Shown here piece after piece: positions 1 through 13,700 of a stretch of DNA of 64,000 nt. The stretch's first letter is position 1, and each line of letters begins with the position of its first letter. The notes beneath the pieces are model-generated. The model made no database searches and was not told the origin of the DNA. It saw nothing but the letters and a program-made list of their open reading frames with translations. Source of the stretch: Membranipora membranacea (taxonomy: Eukaryota; Bryozoa; Gymnolaemata; Cheilostomatida; Membraniporidae); assembly GCA_914767715.1 (NCBI GenBank), contig OU612067.1, positions 12,963,001 to 13,027,000 on the forward strand, in the 5' to 3' direction. The position numbers and the translations under genes were made by a program.

Positions 1-1338
1 GCTCTTATTGGCCTTACTCAAAATCCAGAATATCGGATTCCTCGGATTAACTGGTGGGTAATAACGCTGACTTGAAATTTCGAAAAATATACCAAGGGAG
101 GGTATCACGCTTTTTTTTCGCTCGGATCAAAAAATAGATTTGCTTCCAACTCACCTCATAAGGAGGAGCAACTCCTGCTGATCTCAAATCTGCAAACCGT
201 TTGGCTCTGCTGCTTTTCATTCTCCGTCAGCGTTCGTTTTAATTAGGGTCACTTTTGCTAAAAAAAAACATGCCAAACGGCAGCATTGAAAAATTAAATC
301 TCTGTTCGATTCTAATCAAACTCCGACCAGTTCAAGCTCTTATTGGCCTTACTCAAAATCCAGAATATCGGAATCCTCTGATTAACTGGTGGGTAATAAC
401 GCTGACTTTAAATTTCGAAAAAAGATACCAAGGGAGGGTATCACGCTTTTTTTTCGCTCAGATAAAAATATAGATTTGCTTCCAACTCACCTCATAAGGA
501 GGAGCAACTCCTGCTGATCTCAAATCTGCAAACCGTTTGGCTCTGCTGCTTTTCTTTCTCCGTCAGCGTTCGTTTTAATTAGGGTCACTTTTGCTAAAAA
601 AAACATGCCAAACGGCAGCATCGAAAAATTAAATCTCTGTTCGATTCTTATCAAACTCCGACCAGTTCAAGCTCTTATTGGCCTTACTCAAATCCAGAAT
701 ATCGGCATCCTCGGATTAACTGGTGGGTAATAACGCTGACTTGAAATTTCGAAAAAATATACCAAGGGAGGGTATCACGCTTTTTTTTCGCTCAGATCAA
801 AAAATAGATTTGCTTCCAACTCACCTCAAAAGGAGGAGCAACACCTGCTGATCTCAAATCTGCAAACCGTTTGGCTCTGCTGCTTTTCATTCTCCGTCAG
901 CGTTCGTTTTAATTAGGGTCACTATTGCTAAAAAAAAACATGCCAAACGGCAGCATTGAAAAATAAAATCTCTGTTCGATTCTTATCAAACTCCGACCAG
1001 TTCAAGCTCTTATTGGCCTTACTCAAATCCAGAATATCGGAATCCTCGGATTAACTGGTGGGTAATAACGCTGACTTTAAATTTCGAAAAATATACCAAG
1101 GGAGGGTATCACGCTTTTTTTTCGCTCAGATCAAAAAATAGATTTGCTTCCAACTCACCTCATAAGGAGGAGCAACTCCTGCTGATCTCAAATCTGCAAA
1201 CCGTTTGGCTCTGCTGCTTTTCATTCTCCGTCAGCGTTCGTTTTATTTAGGGACACTTTTGCTAAAAAAAACATGTCAAACGGCAGCATTGAAAAATTAA
1301 ATCTCTGTTCGATTCTTATCAAACTCCGACCAGTTCAA
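1..1338 (+). repeat. Four diverged monomers at the left edge
   Basis: Monomers start at 1, 336, 671 and 1006. They carry private changes not seen in the following HOR, for example ATCGGATTCC near 32, GATAAAAATATAG near 461, CTCAAAAGG near 825, CACTATTGC near 920 and CATGTCAAAC near 1272. The fourth ends with TTTATTTAGGGACAC, a mark also found in HOR type d. They look like less homogenised array outside the HOR core. The window edge cuts the array, so how far this zone extends is unknown. Confidence 0.85.
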
Positions 1339-2340
1339 GCTCTTATTGGCCTTACTCAAAATCCAGAATATCGGAATCCTCGGATTAACTGGTGGGTAAT
1401 AACGCTGACTTGAAATTTCGAAAAATATACCAAGGGAGGGTATCACGCTTTTTTTTCGCTCAGATCAAAAAATAGATTTGCTTCCAACTCACCTCATAAG
1501 GAGGAGCAACTCCTGCTGATCTCAAATCTGCAAACCGTTTGGCTCTGCTGCTTTTCATTCTCCGTCAGCGTTCGTTTTAATTAGGGTCACTTTTGCTAAA
1601 AAAAAACATGCCAAACGGCAGCATTGAATTAAATCTCTGTTCGATTCTTATCAAACTCCGACCAGTTCAAGCTCTTATTGGCCTTACTCAAAATCCAGAA
1701 TATCGGAATCCTCGGATTAACTGGTGGGTAATAACGCTGACTTGAAATTTCGAAAAATATACCAAGGGCGGGTATCACGCTTTTTTTTCGCTCAGATCAA
1801 AAAATAGATTTGCTTCCAACTCACCTCATAAGGAGGAGCAACTCCTGCTGATCTCAAATCTGCAAACCGTTTGGCTCTGCTGCTTTTCATTCTCCGTCAG
1901 CGTTCGATTTAATTAGGGTCACTTTTGCTAAAAAAAAACATGCCAAACGGCAGCATTGAAAAATTAAATCTCTGTTCGATTCTTATCAAACTCCGACCAG
2001 TTCAAGCTCTTATTGGCCTTACTCAAAATCCAGAATATCGGAATCCTCGGATTAACTGGTGGGTAATAACGCTGACTTGAAATTTCAAAAAATATACCAA
2101 GGGAGGGTATCACGCTTTTTTTTCGCTCAGATCAAAAAATAGATTTGCTTCCAACTCACCTCATAAGGAGGAGCAACTCCTGCTGATCTCAAATCTGCAA
2201 ACCGTTTGGCTCTGCTGCTTTTCATTCTCCGTCAGCGTTCGTTTTAATAAGGGTCACTTTTGCTAAAAAAAAACATGCCAAACGGCAGCATTGAAAAATT
2301 AAATCTCTGTTCGATTCTTATCAAACTCCGACCAGTTCAA
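1339..2340 (+). repeat. HOR types a-b-c, left end of region A
   Basis: Monomers start at 1339 (a, 332 bp), 1671 (b) and 2006 (c). This is the first appearance of the a-b-c order and leads directly into the duplicated 11-monomer block. The c copy here has CCGTTTGG, while most later c copies have CCATTTGG, so this copy branches off early or was converted. Confidence 0.85.
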
Positions 2341-5300
2341 GCTCTTATTGGCCTTACTCAAAATCCAGAATATCGGAATCCTCGGATTAACTGGTGGGTA
2401 ATAACGCTGACTTGAAATTTCGAAAAATATACCAAGGGAGGGTATCACGCTTGTTTTTCGCTCAGATCAAAAAATAGATTTGCTTCCAACTCACCTCATA
2501 AGGAGGAGCAACTCCTGCTGATCTCAAATCTGCAAACCGTTTGGCTCTGCTGCTTTTCATTCTCCGTCAGCGTTCGTTTTATTTAGGGACACTTTTGCTA
2601 AAAAAAACATGCCAAACGGCAGCATTGAAAAATTAAATCTCTGTTCGATTCTTTTCAAACTCCGACCAGTTCAAGCTCTTATTGGCCTTACTCAAAATCC
2701 AGAATATCGGAATCCTCGGATTAACTGGTGGGTAATAACGCTGACTTGAAATTTCGAAAAATATACCAAGGGAGGGTATCACGCTTTTTTTTCGCTCAGA
2801 TCAAAAAATAGATTTGCTTTCAACTCATCTCATAAGGAGGAGCAACTCCTGCTGATCTCAAATCTGCAAACCGTTTGGCTCTGCTGCTTTTCATTCTCCG
2901 TCAGCGTTCGTTTTAATTAGGGTCACTTTTGCTAAAAAAAAACATGCCAAACGGCAGCATTGAAAAATTAAATCTCTGTTCGATTCTTATCAAACTCCGA
3001 CCAGTTCAAGCTCTTATTGGCCTTACTCAAAATCCAGAATATCGGAATCCTCGGATTAACTGGTGGGTAACAAAGCTGACTTGAAATTTCGAAAAATATA
3101 CCAAGGGAGGGTATCACGCTTTTTTTTCACTCAGGTCAAAAAATAGATTTGCTTCCAACTCACCTCATAAGAAGGAGCAACTCCTGCTGATCTCGAATCT
3201 GGAAACCATTTGGCTCTGCTGCTTTTCATTCTCCGTCAGCGTTCGTTTTAATTAGGGTCACTTTTGCTCAAAAAAAACATGCCAAACGGCAGCATTGAAA
3301 AATCAAATCTCTGTTCGATTCTTATCAAACTCCGACCAGTTCAAGCTCTTATTGGCCTTACTCAAAATCCAGAATATCGGAATCCCCAGATTAACTGGTG
3401 GGTAATGACGCTGACTTGAAATTTCGAAAAATATACCAAGGGAGGGTATCACGCTTTTTTTTCGCTCAGATCAAAAAATAGATTTGCTTCCAACTCACCT
3501 CATAAGGAGGAGGAACTCCTGCTGATCTCAAATCTGCAAACCGTTTGGCTCTGCTGCTTTTCATTCTCCGTCAGCGTTCGTTTTAATTAGGGTCACTTTT
3601 GCTAAAAAAAAACATGCCAAACAGCAGCATTGAAAAATTAAATCTCTGTTCGATTCTTATCAAACTCCGACCAGTTCAAGCTCTTATTGGCCTTACTCAA
3701 AATCCAGAATATCGGAATCCTCGGATTAACTGGTGGGTAAAAACGCTGACTTGAAATTTCGAAAAATATACCAAGGGAGGGTATCACGCTTTTTTTTCGC
3801 TCAGATCAAAAAATAGATTTGCTTCCAACTCACCTCATAAGGAGGAGCAACTCCTGCTGATCTCAAATCTGCAAACCGTTTGGCTCTGCTGCTTTTCATT
3901 CTCCGTCAGCGTTCGTTTTAATTAGGGTCACTTTTGCTAAAAAAAAACATGCCAAACGGCAGCATTGAATTAAATCTCTGTTCGATTCTTATCAAACTCC
4001 GACCAGTTCAAGCTCTTATTGGCCTTACTCAAAATCCAGAATATCGGAATCCTCGGATTAACTGGTGGGTAATAACGCTGACTTGAAATTTCGAAAAATA
4101 TACCAAGGGCGGGTATCACGCTTTTTTTTCGCTCAGATCAAAAAATAGATTTGCTTCCAACTCACCTCATAAGGAGGAGCAACTCCTGCTGATCTCAAAT
4201 CTGCAAACCGTTTGGCTCTGCTGCTTTTCATTCTCCGTCAGCGTTCGATTTAATTAGGGTCACTTTTGCTAAAAAAAAACATGCCAAACGGCAGCATTGA
4301 AAAATTAAATCTCTGTTCGATTCTTATCAAACTCCGACCAGTTCAAGCTCTTATTGGCCTTACTCAAAATCCAGAATATCGGAATCCTCGGATTAACTGG
4401 TGGGTAATAACGCTGACTTGAAATTTCAAAAAATATACCAAGGGAGGGTATCACGCTTTTTTTTCGCTCAGATCAAAAAATAGATTTGCTTCCAACTCAC
4501 CTCATAAGGAGGAGCAACTCCTGCTGATCTCAAATCTGCAAACCATTTGGCTCTGCTGCTTTTCATTCTCCGTCAGCGTTCGTTTTAATAAGGGTCACTT
4601 TTGCTAAAAAAAAACATGCCAAACGGCAGCATTGAAAAATTAAATCTCTGTTCGATTCTTATCAAACTCCGACCAGTTCAAGCTCTTATTGGCCTTACTC
4701 AAAATCCAGAATATCGGAATCCTCGGATTAACTGGTGGGTAATAACGCTGACTTGAAATTTCGAAAAATATACCAAGGGAGGGTATCACGCTTGTTTTTC
4801 GCTCAGATCAAAAAATAGATTTGCTTCCAACTCACCTCATAAGGAGGAGCAACTCCTGCTGATCTCAAATCTGCAAACCGTTTGGCTCTGCTGCTTTTCA
4901 TTCTCCGTCAGCGTTCGTTTTATTTAGGGACACTTTTGCTAAAAAAAACATGCCAAACGGCAGCATTGAAAAATTAAATCTCTGTTCGATTCTTTTCAAA
5001 CTCCGACCAGTTCAAGCTCTTATTGGCCTTACTCAAAATCCAGAATATCGGAATCCTCGGATTAACTGGTGGGTAATAACGCTGACTTGAAATTTCGAAA
5101 AATATACCAAGGGAGGGTATCACGCTTTTTTTTCGCTCAGATCAAAAAATAGATTTGCTTTCAACTCATCTCATAAGGAGGAGCAACTCCTGCTGATCTC
5201 AAATCTGCAAACCGTTTGGCTCTGCTGCTTTTCATTCTCCGTCAGCGTTCGTTTTAATTAGGGTCACTTTTGCTAAAAAAAAACATGCCAAACGGCAGCA

Positions 5301-6019
5301 TTGAAAAATTAAATCTCTGTTCGATTCTTATCAAACTCCGACCAGTTCAAGCTCTTATTGGCCTTACTCAAAATCCAGAATATCGGAATCCTCGGATTAA
5401 CTGGTGGGTAACAAAGCTGACTTGAAATTTCGAAAAATATACCAAGGGAGGGTATCACGCTTTTTTTTCACTCAGGTCAAAAAATAGATTTGCTTCCAAC
5501 TCACCTCATAAGAAGGAGCAACTCCTGCTGATCTCAAATCTGGAAACCATTTGGCTCTGCTGCTTTTCATTCTCCGTCAGCGTTCGTTTTAATTAGGGTC
5601 ACTTTTGCTAAAAAAAACATGCCAAACGGCAGCATTGAAAAATCAAATCTCTGTTCGATTCTTATCAAACTCCGACCAGTTCAAGCTCTTATTGGCCTTA
5701 CTCAAAATCCAGAATATCGGAATCCCCAGATTAACTGGTGGGTAATGACGCTGACTTGAAATTTCGAAAAATATACCAAGGGAGGGTATCACGCTTTTTT
5801 TTCGCTCAGATCAAAAAATAGATTTGCTTCCAACTCACCTCATAAGGAGGAGGAACTCCTGCTGATCTCAAATCTGCAAACCGTTTGGCTCTGCTGCTTT
5901 TCATTCTCCGTCAGCGTTCGTTTTAATTAGGGTCACTTTTGCTAAAAAAAAACATGCCAAACAGCAGCATTGAAAAATTAAATCTCTGTTCGATTCTTAT
6001 CAAACTCCGACCAGTTCAA
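2341..6019 (+). repeat. 11-monomer block, copy 1 (3,679 bp)
   Basis: Order is d e f h a b c d e f h, with starts at 2341, 2675, 3010, 3345, 3680, 4012, 4347, 4682, 5016, 5351 and 5685. The two f copies inside differ. The first (3010) has TCTCGAATCTGG and GCTCAAAAAA; the second (5351) has TCTCAAATCTGG and GCTAAAAAA. The d copies carry CTTGTTTTTCG and TTCTTTTCAAAC, absent from d copies after 10.7 kb. Type g is missing, and h carries AATCCCCAGATT and AACAGCAGC. The block is followed at once by a second copy. Confidence 0.9.
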
Positions 6020-9000
6020 GCTCTTATTGGCCTTACTCAAAATCCAGAATATCGGAATCCTCGGATTAACTGGTGGGTAATAACGCTGACTTGAAATTTC
6101 GAAAAATATACCAAGGGAGGGTATCACGCTTGTTTTTCGCTCAGATCAAAAAATAGATTTGCTTCCAACTCACCTCATAAGGAGGAGCAACTCCTGCTGA
6201 TCTCAAATCTGCAAACCGTTTGGCTCTGCTGCTTTTCATTCTCCGTCAGCGTTCGTTTTATTTAGGGACACTTTTGCTAAAAAAAACATGCCAAACGGCA
6301 GCATTGAAAAATTAAATCTCTGTTCGATTCTTTTCAAACTCCGACCAGTTCAAGCTCTTATTGGCCTTACTCAAAATCCAGAATATCGGAATCCTCGGAT
6401 TAACTGGTGGGTAATAACGCTGACTTGAAATTTCGAAAAATATACCAAGGGAGGGTATCACGCTTTTTTTTCGCTCAGATCAAAAAATAGATTTGCTTTC
6501 AACTCATCTCATAAGGAGGAGCAACTCCTGCTGATCTCAAATCTGCAAACCGTTTGGCTCTGCTGCTTTTCATTCTCCGTCAGCGTTCGTTTTAATTAGG
6601 GTCACTTTTGCTAAAAAAAAACATGCCAAACGGCAGCATTGAAAAATTAAATCTCTGTTCGATTCTTATCAAACTCCGACCAGTTCAAGCTCTTATTGGC
6701 CTTACTCAAAATCCAGAATATCGGAATCCTCGGATTAACTGGTGGGTAACAAAGCTGACTTGAAATTTCGAAAAATATACCAAGGGAGGGTATCACGCTT
6801 TTTTTTCACTCAGGTCAAAAAATAGATTTGCTTCCAACTCACCTCATAAGAAGGAGCAACTCCTGCTGATCTCGAATCTGGAAACCATTTGGCTCTGCTG
6901 CTTTTCATTCTCCGTCAGCGTTCGTTTTAATTAGGGTCACTTTTGCTCAAAAAAAACATGCCAAACGGCAGCATTGAAAAATCAAATCTCTGTTCGATTC
7001 TTATCAAACTCCGACCAGTTCAAGCTCTTATTGGCCTTACTCAAAATCCAGAATATCGGAATCCCCAGATTAACTGGTGGGTAATGACGCTGACTTGAAA
7101 TTTCGAAAAATATACCAAGGGAGGGTATCACGCTTTTTTTTCGCTCAGATCAAAAAATAGATTTGCTTCCAACTCACCTCATAAGGAGGAGGAACTCCTG
7201 CTGATCTCAAATCTGCAAACCGTTTGGCTCTGCTGCTTTTCATTCTCCGTCAGCGTTCGTTTTAATTAGGGTCACTTTTGCTAAAAAAAAACATGCCAAA
7301 CAGCAGCATTGAAAAATTAAATCTCTGTTCGATTCTTATCAAACTCCGACCAGTTCAAGCTCTTATTGGCCTTACTCAAAATCCAGAATATCGGAATCCT
7401 CGGATTAACTGGTGGGTAATAACGCTGACTTGAAATTTCGAAAAATATACCAAGGGAGGGTATCACGCTTTTTTTTCGCTCAGATCAAAAAATAGATTTG
7501 CTTCCAACTCACCTCATAAGGAGGAGCAACTCCTGCTGATCTCAAATCTGCAAACCGTTTGGCTCTGCTGCTTTTCATTCTCCGTCAGCGTTCGTTTTAA
7601 TTAGGGTCACTTTTGCTAAAAAAAAACATGCCAAACGGCAGCATTGAATTAAATCTCTGTTCGATTCTTATCAAACTCCGACCAGTTCAAGCTCTTATTG
7701 GCCTTACTCAAAATCCAGAATATCGGAATCCTCGGATTAACTGGTGGGTAATAACGCTGACTTGAAATTTCGAAAAATATACCAAGGGCGGGTATCACGC
7801 TTTTTTTTCGCTCAGATCAAAAAATAGATTTGCTTCCAACTCACCTCATAAGGAGGAGCAACTCCTGCTGATCTCAAATCTGCAAACCGTTTGGCTCTGC
7901 TGCTTTTCATTCTCCGTCAGCGTTCGATTTAATTAGGGTCACTTTTGCTAAAAAAAAACATGCCAAACGGCAGCATTGAAAAATTAAATCTCTGTTCGAT
8001 TCTTATCAAACTCCGACCAGTTCAAGCTCTTATTGGCCTTACTCAAAATCCAGAATATCGGAATCCTCGGATTAACTGGTGGGTAATAACGCTGACTTGA
8101 AATTTCAAAAAATATACCAAGGGAGGGTATCACGCTTTTTTTTCGCTCAGATCAAAAAATAGATTTGCTTCCAACTCACCTCATAAGGAGGAGCAACTCC
8201 TGCTGATCTCAAATCTGCAAACCATTTGGCTCTGCTGCTTTTCATTCTCCGTCAGCGTTCGTTTTAATAAGGGTCACTTTTGCTAAAAAAAAACATGCCA
8301 AACGGCAGCATTGAAAAATTAAATCTCTGTTCGATTCTTATCAAACTCCGACCAGTTCAAGCTCTTATTGGCCTTACTCAAAATCCAGAATATCGGAATC
8401 CTCGGATTAACTGGTGGGTAATAACGCTGACTTGAAATTTCGAAAAATATACCAAGGGAGGGTATCACGCTTGTTTTTCGCTCAGATCAAAAAATAGATT
8501 TGCTTCCAACTCACCTCATAAGGAGGAGCAACTCCTGCTGATCTCAAATCTGCAAACCGTTTGGCTCTGCTGCTTTTCATTCTCCGTCAGCGTTCGTTTT
8601 ATTTAGGGACACTTTTGCTAAAAAAAACATGCCAAACGGCAGCATTGAAAAATTAAATCTCTGTTCGATTCTTTTCAAACTCCGACCAGTTCAAGCTCTT
8701 ATTGGCCTTACTCAAAATCCAGAATATCGGAATCCTCGGATTAACTGGTGGGTAATAACGCTGACTTGAAATTTCGAAAAATATACCAAGGGAGGGTATC
8801 ACGCTTTTTTTTCGCTCAGATCAAAAAATAGATTTGCTTTCAACTCATCTCATAAGGAGGAGCAACTCCTGCTGATCTCAAATCTGCAAACCGTTTGGCT
8901 CTGCTGCTTTTCATTCTCCGTCAGCGTTCGTTTTAATTAGGGTCACTTTTGCTAAAAAAAAACATGCCAAACGGCAGCATTGAAAAATTAAATCTCTGTT

Positions 9001-9698
9001 CGATTCTTATCAAACTCCGACCAGTTCAAGCTCTTATTGGCCTTACTCAAAATCCAGAATATCGGAATCCTCGGATTAACTGGTGGGTAACAAAGCTGAC
9101 TTGAAATTTCGAAAAATATACCAAGGGAGGGTATCACGCTTTTTTTTCACTCAGGTCAAAAAATAGATTTGCTTCCAACTCACCTCATAAGAAGGAGCAA
9201 CTCCTGCTGATCTCAAATCTGGAAACCATTTGGCTCTGCTGCTTTTCATTCTCCGTCAGCGTTCGTTTTAATTAGGGTCACTTTTGCTAAAAAAAACATG
9301 CCAAACGGCAGCATTGAAAAATCAAATCTCTGTTCGATTCTTATCAAACTCCGACCAGTTCAAGCTCTTATTGGCCTTACTCAAAATCCAGAATATCGGA
9401 ATCCCCAGATTAACTGGTGGGTAATGACGCTGACTTGAAATTTCGAAAAATATACCAAGGGAGGGTATCACGCTTTTTTTTCGCTCAGATCAAAAAATAG
9501 ATTTGCTTCCAACTCACCTCATAAGGAGGAGGAACTCCTGCTGATCTCAAATCTGCAAACCGTTTGGCTCTGCTGCTTTTCATTCTCCGTCAGCGTTCGT
9601 TTTAATTAGGGTCACTTTTGCTAAAAAAAAACATGCCAAACAGCAGCATTGAAAAATTAAATCTCTGTTCGATTCTTATCAAACTCCGACCAGTTCAA
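6020..9698 (+). repeat. 11-monomer block, copy 2 (3,679 bp)
   Basis: Starts are at 6020, 6354, 6689, 7024, 7359, 7691, 8026, 8361, 8695, 9030 and 9364, in the same d e f h a b c d e f h order as 2341-6019. The private differences between the two internal f copies are reproduced in order: 6689 has TCTCGAATCTGG and GCTCAAAAAA, 9030 has TCTCAAATCTGG. That shows duplication of the whole 3,679-bp block rather than independent copies of a 7-mer. I saw only isolated base differences, for example GGTAAAAACG at 3738 against GGTAATAACG in the matching monomer at 7359. Confidence 0.9.
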
Positions 9699-10701
9699 GC
9701 TCTTATTGGCCTTACTCAAAATCCAGAATATCGGAATCCTCGGATTAACTGGTGGGTAATAACGCTGACTTGAAATTTCGAAAAATATACCAAGGGAGGG
9801 TATCACGCTTTTTTTTCGCTCAGATCAAAAAATAGATTTGCTTCCAGCTCACCTCATAAGGAGGAGCAACTCTTGCTGATCTCAAATCTGCAAACCGTTT
9901 GGCTCTGCTGCTTTTCATTCTCCGTCAGCGTTCGTTTTAATTAGGGTCACTTTTGCTAAAAAAAAACATGCCAAACGGCAGCATTGAAAAATCAAATCTC
10001 TGTTCGATTCTTATCAAACTCCGACCAGTTCAAGCTCTTATTGGCCTTACTCAAAATCCAGAATATCGGAATCCTCGGATTAACTGGTGGGTAATAACGC
10101 TGACTTGAAATTTCGAAAATTATACCAAGGGAGGGTATCACGCTTTTTTTTCGCTCAGATAAAAAAATAGATTTGCTTCAACTCACCTCATAAGGAGGAG
10201 CAACTCCTGCTGATCTCAATTCTGCAAACTGTTTGGCTCTGCTGCTTTTCATTCTCCGTCAGCGTTCGTTTTAATTAGGGTCACTTTTGCTAAAAAAAAA
10301 CATGCCAAACGGCAGCATTGAAAAATCAAATCTCTGTTCGATTCTTATCAAACTCCGACCAGTTCAAGCTCTTATTGGCCTTACTCAAAATCCAGAATAT
10401 CGGAATCCTCGGATTAACTGGCGGGTAATAACGCTGACTTGAAATTTCGAAAAATATACCAAGGGAGGGTATCACGTTTTTTTTTCGCTCAGATCAAAAA
10501 ATAGATTTGCTTCCAACTCACCTCATAAGGAGGAGCAACTCCTGCTGATCTCAAATCTGCAAACCATTTGGCTCTGCTGCTTTTCATTCTCCATCAGCGT
10601 TCGTTTTAATTAGGGTCACTTTTGCTAAAAAAAACATGCCAAACGGCAGCATTGAAAAATTAAATCTCTGTTCGATTCTTATCAAACTCCGACCAGTTCA
10701 A
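9699..10701 (+). repeat. Three-monomer stretch: l-like, m, n
   Basis: Monomers start at 9699, 10034 and 10368. The first has CTTCCAGCTC and CTCTTGCTG in its second half but an ordinary first half, so it looks like a hybrid ending in type l. The second is type m, with AAAATTATACC, GATAAAAAAATAG, a one-base deletion at TTGCTTCAACTC and TTCTGCAAACTG. The third is type n, with CTGGCGGG, CACGTTTTTTTTT and CTCCATCAG. Types i, j and k are missing before them, so this is a deletion form of the 14-mer. Confidence 0.85.
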
Positions 10702-13700
10702 GCTCTTATTGGCCTTACTCAAAATCCAGAATATCGGAATCCTCGGATTAACTGGTGGGTAATAACGCTGACTTGAAATTTCGAAAAATATACCAAGGGA
10801 GGGTATCACGCTTTTTTTTCGCTCAGATCAAAAAATAGATTTGCTTCCAACTCACCTCATAAGGAGGAGCAACTCCTGCTGATCTCAAATCTGCAAACCG
10901 TTTGGCTCTGCTGCTTTTCATTCTCCGTCAGCGTTCGTTTTAATTAGGGTCACTTTTGCTAAAAAAAAACATGCCAAACGGCAGCATTGAATTAAATCTC
11001 TGTTCGATTCTTATCAAACTCCGACCAGTTCAAGCTCTTATTGGCCTTACTCAAAATCCAGAATATCGGAATCCTCGGATTAACTGGTGGGTAATAACGC
11101 TGACTTGAAATTTCGAAAAATATACCAAGGGCGGGTATCACGCTTTTTTTTCGCTCAGATCAAAAAATAGATTTGCTTCCAACTCACCTCATAAGGAGGA
11201 GCAACTCCTGCTGATCTCAAATCTGCAAACCGTTTGGCTCTGCTGCTTTTCATTCTCCGTCAGCGTTCGATTTAATTAGGGTCACTTTTGCTAAAAAAAA
11301 ACATGCCAAACGGCAGCATTGAAAAATTAAATCTCTGTTCGATTCTTATCAAACTCCGACCAGTTCAAGCTCTTATTGGCCTTACTCAAAATCCAGAATA
11401 TCGGAATCCTCGGATTAACTGGTGGGTAATAACGCTGACTTAAAATTTCAAAAAATATACCAAGGGAGGGTATCACGCTTTTTTTTCGCTCAGATCAAAA
11501 AATAGATTTGCTTCCAACTCACCTCATAAGGAGGAGCAACTCCTGCTGATCTCAAATCTGCAAACCATTTGGCTCTGCTGCTTTTCATTCTCCGTCAGCG
11601 TTCGTTTTAATAAGGGTCACTTTTGCTAAAAAAAAACATGCCAAACGGCAGCATTGAAAAATTAAATCTCTGTTCGATTCTTATCAAACTCCGACCAGTT
11701 CAAGCTCTTATTGGCCTTACTCAAAATCCAGAATATCGGAATCCTCGGATTAACTGGTGGGTAATAACGCTGACTTGAAATTTCGAAAAATATACCAAGG
11801 GAGGGTATCACGCTTTTTTTTCGCTCAGATCAAAAAATAGATTTGCTTCCAACTCACCTCATAAGGAGGAGCAACTCCTGCTGATCTCAAATCTGCAAAC
11901 CGTTTGGCTCTGCTGCTTTTCATTCTCCGTCAGCGTTCGTTTTATTTAGGGACACTTTTGCTAAAAAAAACATGCCAAACGGCAGCATTGAAAAATTAAA
12001 TCTCTGTTCGATTCTTATCAAACTCCGACCAGTTCAAGCTCTTATTGGCCTTACTCAAAATCCAGAATATCGGAATCCTCGGATTAACTGGTGGGTAATA
12101 ACGCTGACTTGAAATTTCGAAAAATATACCAAGGGAGGGTATCACGCTTTTTTTTCGCTCAGATCAAAAAATAGATTTGCTTTCAACTCACCTCATAAGG
12201 AGGAGCAACTCCTGCTGATCTCAAATCTGCAAACCGTTTGGCTCTGCTGCTTTTCATTCTCCGTCAGCGTTCGTTTTAATAAGGGTCACTTTTGCTAAAA
12301 AAAAACATGCCAAACGGCAGCATTGAAAAATTAAATCTCTGTTCGATTCTTATCAAACTCCGACCAGTTCAAGCTCTTATTGGCCTTACTCAAAATCCAG
12401 AATATCGGAATCCTCGGATTAACTGGTGGGTAACAAAGCTGACTTGAAATTTCGAAAAATATACCAAGGGAGGGTATCACGCTTTTTTTTCACTCAGGTC
12501 AAAAAATAGATTTGCTTCCAACTCACCTCATAAGAAGGAGCAACTCCTGCTGATCTCAAATCTGGAAACCGTTTGGCTCTGCTGCTTTTCATTCTCCGTC
12601 AGCGTTCGTTTTAATAAGGGTCACTTTTGCTAAAAAAAAACATGCCAAACGGCAGCATTGAAAAATCAAATCTCTGTTCGATTCTTATCAAACTCCGACC
12701 AGTTCAAGCTCTTATTGGCCTTACTCAAAATCCAGAATATCGGAATCCTCGGATTAACTGGTGGGTAATAACGCTGACTTGAAATTTCGAAAAATATACC
12801 AAGGGAGGGTATCACGCTTTTTTTTCGCTCAGATCAAAAAATAGATTTGCTTCTAACTCACCTCATAAGGAGGAGCAACTCCTGCTGATCTCAAATCTGC
12901 AAACCGTTTGGCTCTGCTGCTTTTCATTCTCCGTCAGCGTTCGTTTTAATTAGGGTCACTTTTGCTAAAAAAAACATGCCAAACGGCAGCATTGAAAAAT
13001 CAAATCTCTGTTCGATTCTTATCAAACTCCGACCAGTTCAAGCTCTTATTGGCCTTACTCAAAATCCAGAATATCGGAATCCTCAGATTAACTGGTGGGT
13101 AATGACGCTGACTTGAAATTTCGAAAAATATACCAAGGGAGGGTATCACGCTTTTTTTTCGCTCAGATCAAAAAATAGATTTGCTTCCAACTCACCTCAT
13201 AAGGAGGAGGAACTCCTGCTGATCTCAAATCTGCAAACCGTTTGGCTCTGCTGCTTTTCATTCTCCGTCAGCGTTCGTTTTAAGTAGGGTCACATTTGCT
13301 AAAAAAAAACATGCCAAACGGCAGCATTGAAAAATTAAATCTCTGTTCGATTCTCATCAAACTCCGACCAGTTCAAGCTCTTATTGGCCTTACTCAAAAT
13401 CCAGAATATCGGAATCCTCGGATTAACTGGTGGGTAATAACGCTGACTTGAAATTTCGAAAATTATACCAAGGGAGGGTATCACGCTTTTTTTTCGCTCA
13501 GATCAAAAAATAGATTTGCTTCCAACTCACTTCATAAGGAGGAGCAACTCCTGCTGATCTCAAATCTGCAAACCGCTTGGCTCTGCTGCTTTTCATTCTC
13601 CGTCAGCGTTCGTTTTAATTAGGGTCACTTTTGCTAAAAAAAGACATGCCAAACGGCAGCATTGAAAAATCAAATCTCTGTTCGATTCTTATCAAACTCC

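Noticed and set aside
255-473. Plus-strand frames at 255, 26134, 57919 and 59259
   Set aside because: Chance frames opened by private base changes, such as GTTTAAATT near 57951 and 59291 or CTTTAAATT near 405. No codon bias, no conserved length and no recurrence across copies.
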